From the NCBI GenBank assembly GCA_005887855.1, contig VBQB01000012.1, positions 1 through 8,965 of the forward strand: a stretch of 8,965 nucleotides of DNA. The letters are read 5' to 3'. The notes beneath the pieces are model-generated. The model saw only the letters and a list, made by a program, of their open reading frames with translations, was not told the origin of the DNA and did no database searches. Positions 4,842-8,965 of this stretch are shown in pieces. The DNA is from Verrucomicrobiota bacterium. Lineage in GTDB: Bacteria > Verrucomicrobiota > Verrucomicrobiae > Chthoniobacterales > UBA10450. Each line of letters opens with the position of its first letter. Within the stretch, counting starts at the first letter, position 1. A program made the position numbers and the translations under genes.

Positions 4842-7286
4842 TCAAGCTGCCACCGGCGACGAGCTTGCTGTGCCCTTTTTCTCCAGCGCGGCGTTCAGAA
4901 CTTCATCGACATTTTCAACCGGGATGAATTTGAGTTTTTGTTTTGCCTCTTCCGGAACATCGACAAGGTCTTTTTCGTTGAGCTTGGGAATGATGACGGT
5001 CGAAATGCCTGCACGCATCGCGGCCAGACTTTTTTCCTTTAGGCCGCCGATTGGCAGGACGAGTCCGCGCAACGTAATTTCACCGGTCATGGCGACATCG
5101 GGGCGCACTGGCGTGTTGCTGAAAAGCGAAGCGAGCGCGGTGAACATGGCAATGCCTGCCGACGGTCCATCTTTCGGAACCGCACCGGCGGGCACGTGCA
5201 CATGGATATCGATTTTGCGAAAATCTTCTGGATTCGCGCCGAGTTGGCCGTCGCGACTGCGTACGAGGCTGAGAGCGGCCTGCACCGATTCTTTCATCAC
5301 TTCGCCGATGTGACCGGTGAGGGTGATGTTGCCTTTGCCGGGATAACGCATCGCCTCGATATGCAATACTTCGCCGCCGGCGGGCGTGTAAGCCAGTCCG
5401 GTGACAACGCCCGGTTGGCTCGTTTTGAGTCTTGTCTCGCGAACGTATTTGGCCGGCCCCAGCAATTCGGCCACTAGCTCCGGTGTGACCGTTACGCGTT
5501 CGGTCTTCCCGCGCGCGATCTGCGCTGCCTCGGCACGGCAGACCGCGCCGATTTGCCGTTCCAATTCGCGAACCCCAGCCTCGTGCGTATAATCGTTGAT
5601 GATCCGGCGGAAGGCATCTTCCTGCCACTCGCATTGCTCTGGTTTGAGCCCGTTTTCCTCTAGCTGCCGCCGAACCAAGTATCTTTTCGCGATCTCAAGC
5701 TTCTCTCGCTCAGTGTAGCCGGGCAGCGAGATCACTTCCATGCGGTCGCGCAGCGGCTCTGGCACACCATCCATGTAATTCGCGGTCGCGATGAAGAGCA
5801 CCTGCGACAAATCGAACGGCACATCGAGGTAGCGATCGGAAAATGTATTATTCTGGCGCGGGTCGAGCACTTCCAGCAGCGCACTCGCGGGATCGCCGCG
5901 GAAGTCGGCGCCGATTTTGTCGATCTCGTCGAGCATCATCACTGGATTGCGGGTTCCGGCGCGGCGCAGCTCTTGAATGATGCGGCCGGGCATTGAGGCG
6001 ATGTAAGTGCGGCGATGGCCGCGAATCTCCGCTTCGTCCCGGATGCCGCCCAAACTCATGCGTACAAATTTTCGGCCGAGCGCATCAGCAATCGACTGGC
6101 CAAGGCTTGTTTTGCCAACACCAGGCGGGCCAAGAAAACAAAGGATCGGGCCATGCCCCTGCGGATTCAATTTGCGAACGGCGAGATACTCGATCAGTCG
6201 CCGTTTCACTTTTTCGAGATCGTAATGATCGCGATCTAGAATTTGCTGCGCCTGGTCGAGATCGAGATTGTCCTCGCTCAGTTTCGACCACGGCAACTCT
6301 GCGATCGTTTCGACATAGCTCACGATCACGGAATACTCCGGGCTGGCCGGCGGAATAACATCGAGACGCTTCAGTTCCCGATCGGCTTGCGCGAGCACGT
6401 CGGCGGGCGGTTTCGCCTCTTCGAGCCGCTTACGCAATTGCTCGATCTGGTCGGACGTGCCGCTGTCTTCGCCGAGCTCACGCTGGATGGCTTTCATCTG
6501 TTCACGCAAATAAGCGCGCCGCTGCGCCTCGGAAAATTGCGACTGAACGTCCTTTTGCAGCTTCTGTTGAATCTCCGCGATCTCCAGTTGTGCTGAGATG
6601 CCCGCCTGCACAGCGCGCACCCGTTTTTCCACGTCGAGCTCCTCAAGAATCGCCTGCTTTTGCGCCGTTTCGACGTTCAAATTTGGTGCGAGGAAATCGG
6701 CCAGTTGTTCCGGATCGTCGATGCTGAGCACGGCTCCGCGCGCTTGTTCGGGCACATCAGGAGTGAGCTCGAGAAGTTTCGCGGCCGAGTCGCGCAAATT
6801 CCGGAAAATCGCTTCCCATTCCTTGGTACTCGGCGGAAGTTTGGAATTGAGCAACTCTATTTCGGCTCGGAGAAATGGAGAAGCAGCGACGATTTTTCGC
6901 AGTGAAAATCGACGGAGGCCTTGCACTACGATCACGATATGATTGTCCGCCTGGCGCAAAAGTCTCAACACAATCGCCGCCGTGCCAACTGAGTAGAGGT
7001 CCTGTGGCTCCGGATCATCTTTAGTTTCGTCGCGTTGCGTCAGTAAGCCGATGATCTTGCTTTGAGGCAGCGTTTCGTCGAGCAGCTTGATCGATGCGGC
7101 GCGACCGACGGTCAGCGGTAGGATCGTTCCGGGAAAAGCAACCAAGCTGCGCACCGGCAGAATGGAGAGCACATCAGGAATTTGGGGTGCCGATCTCTCA
7201 GCGATGTTTCCTGCTGCGAGTGCGTTCGCTGGAGCCGATTCCGAATCGGTGCCTGGTTGCAAAGCGCTGAGTGGTTCGTCGTTCAT
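4842..7286 (-). CDS. lon: ATP-dependent Lon protease (LonA type)
   Basis: An 814-residue, full-length LonA. It forms a cytoplasmic hexamer that unfolds and degrades damaged and specific regulatory proteins using ATP. After a variable, Ala/Ser-rich N-terminus (1-36) comes the LON substrate-binding domain (about 38-230, starting LPVRSLVAFPGTILPL), then a coiled-coil linker (about 230-300, QKLQKDVQ..REQMKAIQREL). The AAA+ module follows: Walker A GPPGVGKT (386-393), Walker B MMLDEIDK (450-457), sensor region TANYMD (501-506) and an arginine in PLRDRME. The C-terminal protease domain has the catalytic Ser709 in PKDGPSAG and Lys752 in GGLKEK, 43 residues apart as in E. coli Lon. The pore-loop motif reads YIASMPG where YIGSMPG is usual. 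The start ATG overlaps the hsp20 stop (ATGA), so its translation is probably coupled to hsp20. No Shine-Dalgarno is evident. The tail past about 800 (KKGTASSSPVAA) is a variable extension. Confidence 0.98.
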   Translation of the reverse strand: MNDEPLSALQPGTDSESAPANALAAGNIAERSAPQIPDVLSILPVRSLVAFPGTILPLTVGRAASIKLLDETLPQSKIIGLLTQRDETKDDPEPQDLYSVGTAAIVLRLLRQADNHIVIVVQGLRRFSLRKIVAASPFLRAEIELLNSKLPPSTKEWEAIFRNLRDSAAKLLELTPDVPEQARGAVLSIDDPEQLADFLAPNLNVETAQKQAILEELDVEKRVRAVQAGISAQLEIAEIQQKLQKDVQSQFSEAQRRAYLREQMKAIQRELGEDSGTSDQIEQLRKRLEEAKPPADVLAQADRELKRLDVIPPASPEYSVIVSYVETIAELPWSKLSEDNLDLDQAQQILDRDHYDLEKVKRRLIEYLAVRKLNPQGHGPILCFLGPPGVGKTSLGQSIADALGRKFVRMSLGGIRDEAEIRGHRRTYIASMPGRIIQELRRAGTRNPVMMLDEIDKIGADFRGDPASALLEVLDPRQNNTFSDRYLDVPFDLSQVLFIATANYMDGVPEPLRDRMEVISLPGYTEREKLEIAKRYLVRRQLEENGLKPEQCEWQEDAFRRIINDYTHEAGVRELERQIGAVCRAEAAQIARGKTERVTVTPELVAELLGPAKYVRETRLKTSQPGVVTGLAYTPAGGEVLHIEAMRYPGKGNITLTGHIGEVMKESVQAALSLVRSRDGQLGANPEDFRKIDIHVHVPAGAVPKDGPSAGIAMFTALASLFSNTPVRPDVAMTGEITLRGLVLPIGGLKEKSLAAMRAGISTVIIPKLNEKDLVDVPEEAKQKLKFIPVENVDEVLNAALEKKGTASSSPVAA

Positions 7287-7693
7287 GATTTCAACGGCAG
7301 CGAAATCCAGAGAAGCCCGTTGCGTTGCTCGGCATGGACTCTTTCAATGTCCACCACTTCCGGCAAATGTACTTCGCGCTCGAAGGGGCCATAATCAATC
7401 TCCATGGCGAGCAACTGCACGGCGCGCCCCTCCGCATGTGTCGGCTCGGGCACGTCACGCTCGCCACGAACAACGATGCGCTGTGGCTCGACCGTGAGAT
7501 CGATCTGTGACCGGTCAACTCCGGCGAGATCAACACAAACGCGAATGCATTTTTCGCAGCGATAGGCGTTGATCGCCGGTTGCCAGGTGTGCGACGCAAA
7601 CCGAGAAAACTGAAAACGCGACCACTCCGATGTCACATCATGGAGTGCGCCGTGTAGCCAGCGCAGTTTGATGCTGCGGTTTGGATCGATCAC
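7283..7693 (-). CDS. Small heat-shock protein, Hsp20/alpha-crystallin family
   Basis: A 136-residue holdase chaperone that would bind unfolding proteins without ATP. Residues 1-37 are the variable N-terminal arm (with W12, W24, W37). The alpha-crystallin core runs from WQPAINAY (37) through VCVDLAGVDRSQIDLTVEPQ, IVVRGER and YGPFEREVHLPEVVD to GLLWISLPLKS. Two oddities stand out. The first core strand carries Cys46-x-x-Cys49-x-x-x-Cys53 where acidic or neutral residues are usual. The protein also stops right after the last core strand, so the C-terminal tail with the I-x-I anchoring motif is missing. The start is GTG 7693: the only in-frame option, since a stop lies three codons upstream and the next Met is about residue 97. 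The stop overlaps the lon start by four bases (ATGA), indicating an hsp20-lon operon. Heat regulation is likely from family knowledge, but no sigma-32 or CIRCE site was recognised. Confidence 0.93.
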   Translation of the reverse strand: MIDPNRSIKLRWLHGALHDVTSEWSRFQFSRFASHTWQPAINAYRCEKCIRVCVDLAGVDRSQIDLTVEPQRIVVRGERDVPEPTHAEGRAVQLLAMEIDYGPFEREVHLPEVVDIERVHAEQRNGLLWISLPLKS

Positions 7694-7713
7694 AGAATAA
7701 ACTCAGCCCCGCG

Positions 7714-7759
7714 CGCTCCGTTTTCAACCGGAACCGCAATTACGGATTTCGCCGGAGCG
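7714..7759 (-). promoter_or_regulatory. Inverted repeat in the hsp20 leader
   Basis: CGCTCCG (7714-7720) and CGGAGCG (7753-7759) are exact reverse complements around a 32-base spacer and lie about 20 bases upstream of the GTG start of hsp20. On the hsp20 strand the arm nearer the gene contains GGAG, which would be paired in RNA. Heat-shock leaders sometimes use melting hairpins, but GGAG here is about 21 bases from the start, too far for normal ribosome binding. Confidence 0.3.
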
Positions 7760-7763
7760 AATG

Positions 7764-7807
7764 GCTGGCAAGCGCCGCATCGCTAGCACTGTAGGGACGC
7801 TGCCAGC
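7764..7807 (-). other. Strong hairpin between the deacylase gene and hsp20
   Basis: GCTGGCA plus GCG (7764-7770, 7772-7774, with A7771 bulged) pairs with CGC plus TGCCAGC (7798-7807), giving ten base pairs around a 23-base loop that holds GCTAGC. It lies about 30 bases after the deacylase stop on the minus strand. It could separate the deacylase message from hsp20-lon by termination or by protecting a 3' end. No T-tract follows on the minus strand, so it is not a canonical intrinsic terminator. Confidence 0.4.
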
Positions 7808-7837
7808 GCCCAGGAAGCAAACTGATTCCCCTACAAG

Positions 7838-8965
7838 TTATTTTGTTTTCCCCGGCCCCGACAAGGCGCGACCCGGCTTGGCGCCCGTGTGTTCGCCGTC
7901 TTTGAGAACTTGCACACCATTGACGAAGACGTGCTTCACACCAACGGCGTATTGATGCGGCTTCTCGAAGGTCGCGCGATCGGCGATCGTCGCCGGGTCG
8001 AAGATAACGATATCGGCGAACATTCCTTCCTGGATAAAACCGCGATGATCAAGTCCAAGATTACTGGCGGGTAATCCGCTCAATCGTCGCACCGCTTCAG
8101 TCATTGGGATGACTTTTTCGGCCCGTACATATTTGCCGAGGATGCGCGCAAAATTTCCGTAAGCGCGCGGATGTGGATTCGATTTCAGGAAAACGCCCTC
8201 GGGCGCTTGCGAAGCTTCATCCGAGCCAAACGAAATCCACGGCCTGGCCAGTTCTTTTTTGACGTTCTCTTCCGACATCAAAAAATAAACGGTGCCGATA
8301 CGCGACTCGTCCTCGGCGATCAGATCCATAATCGTCGTGATCGGATCTTTGCCTCGCATCTTCGCCACCTCGGCGAGAGATTTTCCCGTCAGCGGTTTCA
8401 GTTTATCGGATTTGAATCCGAACAGCAAAATTTTGTCGGGCGAACCTGCGCCGATATAAAGATTTTCCCACTCGTCGCTGTTTTTGCTGACTTCCGCCGC
8501 GATTTTTTCTCGTGTCGCCGGGTCGCGCAGTCGTTTGAATAAGGCGGGATAACCGCCGTCTTCCGTCCACGGGGGGAGACAAGCGTCAAGCCCAGTTCCC
8601 GCGGCGGTGTAGGTGTACATGTCCGCTGTAATTTTGAGCCCTTCTTTCTGCGCGGCTTCAATTCGCGAAAGTAAATCGTCAATCTTTGGCCAATTCTGCT
8701 GGCCAGCGGCTTTGATGTGATAAACCTCGGCTGGAATTTTCGCTTCCCGGCTGATCCGAATCAATTCATCCAGCGCTTCGAGCAATTGGTTCCCCTCGCT
8801 GCGCATGTGCGAGATGTATTTGCCCTGATATTTTGCCGCGACTTTGCATAGCTCGATCAACTCCTCGGTTTTCGCGTAAAAAGCCGGCGGATAAATTAAT
8901 GACGTGCCGATGCCGAGCGCGCCTGCTTCCATTTCTTTGCGCACGAGCTCCCGCATTTGATCGAG
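7838..8965 (-). CDS. N-acyl-D-amino-acid deacylase (D-aminoacylase-like amidohydrolase), 5' partial
   Basis: The frame is open through the right edge, so the start is missing. About 375 C-terminal residues remain, out of a usual 480-560. The enzyme family removes the acyl group from N-acyl-D-amino acids using zinc in an amidohydrolase barrel. Counting from the first Met in the window (8956), the visible metal or catalytic positions are His50 in YISHMRSEG, His80 in EVYHIKAAG (spaced 30 apart like His220/His250 of characterised D-aminoacylase) and Asp246 in SFGSDE. The family's HPRAYGNF motif (262-269) and the C-terminal composite beta-sandwich (LGLDHRGFIQEGMFADIVIFDP, by position 300-321) are also present. 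The first metal site (HxH) and the bridging Cys would be upstream of the window. The true substrate could be D-amino-acid or dipeptide derivatives from cell walls or soil matter. A cytoplasmic or exported location cannot be judged without the N-terminus. It is followed by a 144-bp gap before hsp20. Confidence 0.93.
   Translation of the reverse strand, partial: LDQMRELVRKEMEAGALGIGTSLIYPPAFYAKTEELIELCKVAAKYQGKYISHMRSEGNQLLEALDELIRISREAKIPAEVYHIKAAGQQNWPKIDDLLSRIEAAQKEGLKITADMYTYTAAGTGLDACLPPWTEDGGYPALFKRLRDPATREKIAAEVSKNSDEWENLYIGAGSPDKILLFGFKSDKLKPLTGKSLAEVAKMRGKDPITTIMDLIAEDESRIGTVYFLMSEENVKKELARPWISFGSDEASQAPEGVFLKSNPHPRAYGNFARILGKYVRAEKVIPMTEAVRRLSGLPASNLGLDHRGFIQEGMFADIVIFDPATIADRATFEKPHQYAVGVKHVFVNGVQVLKDGEHTGAKPGRALSGPGKTK

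Noticed and set aside
7694..7732. GGTTGAAAA on the minus strand as a sigma-32-like -35 box for hsp20
   Set aside because: No CCCCAT-like -10 at the right distance, and at a 17-base spacing the sigma-70 -10 would be GAGTTT, a poor match.
7783..7809. CTAGCACTG resembling the left half of a CIRCE operator upstream of hsp20
   Set aside because: The second half-site expected nine bases later (GAGTGCTAA) is absent; the sequence there is TGCCAGCGC.

Overview
The window is an ordinary-looking piece of bacterial chromosome with moderately GC-rich, densely coding DNA and no visible phage, transposon, CRISPR array, tRNA or rRNA. The taxon cannot be fixed from sequence alone. The protein make-up (a large ResB-type cytochrome c maturation protein, a D-aminoacylase-like amidohydrolase, an Hsp20-Lon pair) and the near absence of Shine-Dalgarno sequences before the starts fit a soil or environmental Gram-negative such as a Verrucomicrobiota member. 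That placement is an inference of modest confidence.

Layout. (1) Positions 1-497 (+) hold a macro-domain protein cut by the left edge. (2) Positions 533-1624 hold a divergent pair: a small glycine-zipper protein on the minus strand and an ElaB/YqjD (DUF883)-like membrane-anchored protein on the plus strand. The roughly 114-bp gap between them is rich in dyad symmetry. (3) Positions 1792-4473 (+) hold a 667-residue ResB-family cytochrome c biogenesis membrane protein followed 36 bp later by a DUF1353 lipoprotein. (4) Positions 4474-4841 are a 368-bp non-coding gap between convergent genes, carrying a strong interrupted hairpin. (5) Positions 4842-7693 (-) hold an hsp20-lon pair whose reading frames overlap by ATGA. 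(6) Positions 7838-8965 (-) hold the C-terminal part of an N-acyl-D-amino-acid deacylase cut by the right edge.

Functionally, the hsp20-lon pair is a proteostasis unit: a holdase chaperone and an ATP-dependent protease made from one message. The divergent pair is typical of small envelope- or stress-associated proteins. ResB would work with a CcsA/ResC partner, which is not in this window. The macro-domain protein and the deacylase look like stand-alone housekeeping or catabolic enzymes.

No convincing new multi-gene system is visible. The most unusual points are a small heat-shock protein with a Cys-x-x-Cys-x-x-x-Cys cluster in its first core strand and no C-terminal I-x-I tail, the ResB gene without its partner and with a hairpin against its start codon, a DUF1353 domain exported as a lipoprotein, and structured intergenic inverted repeats.
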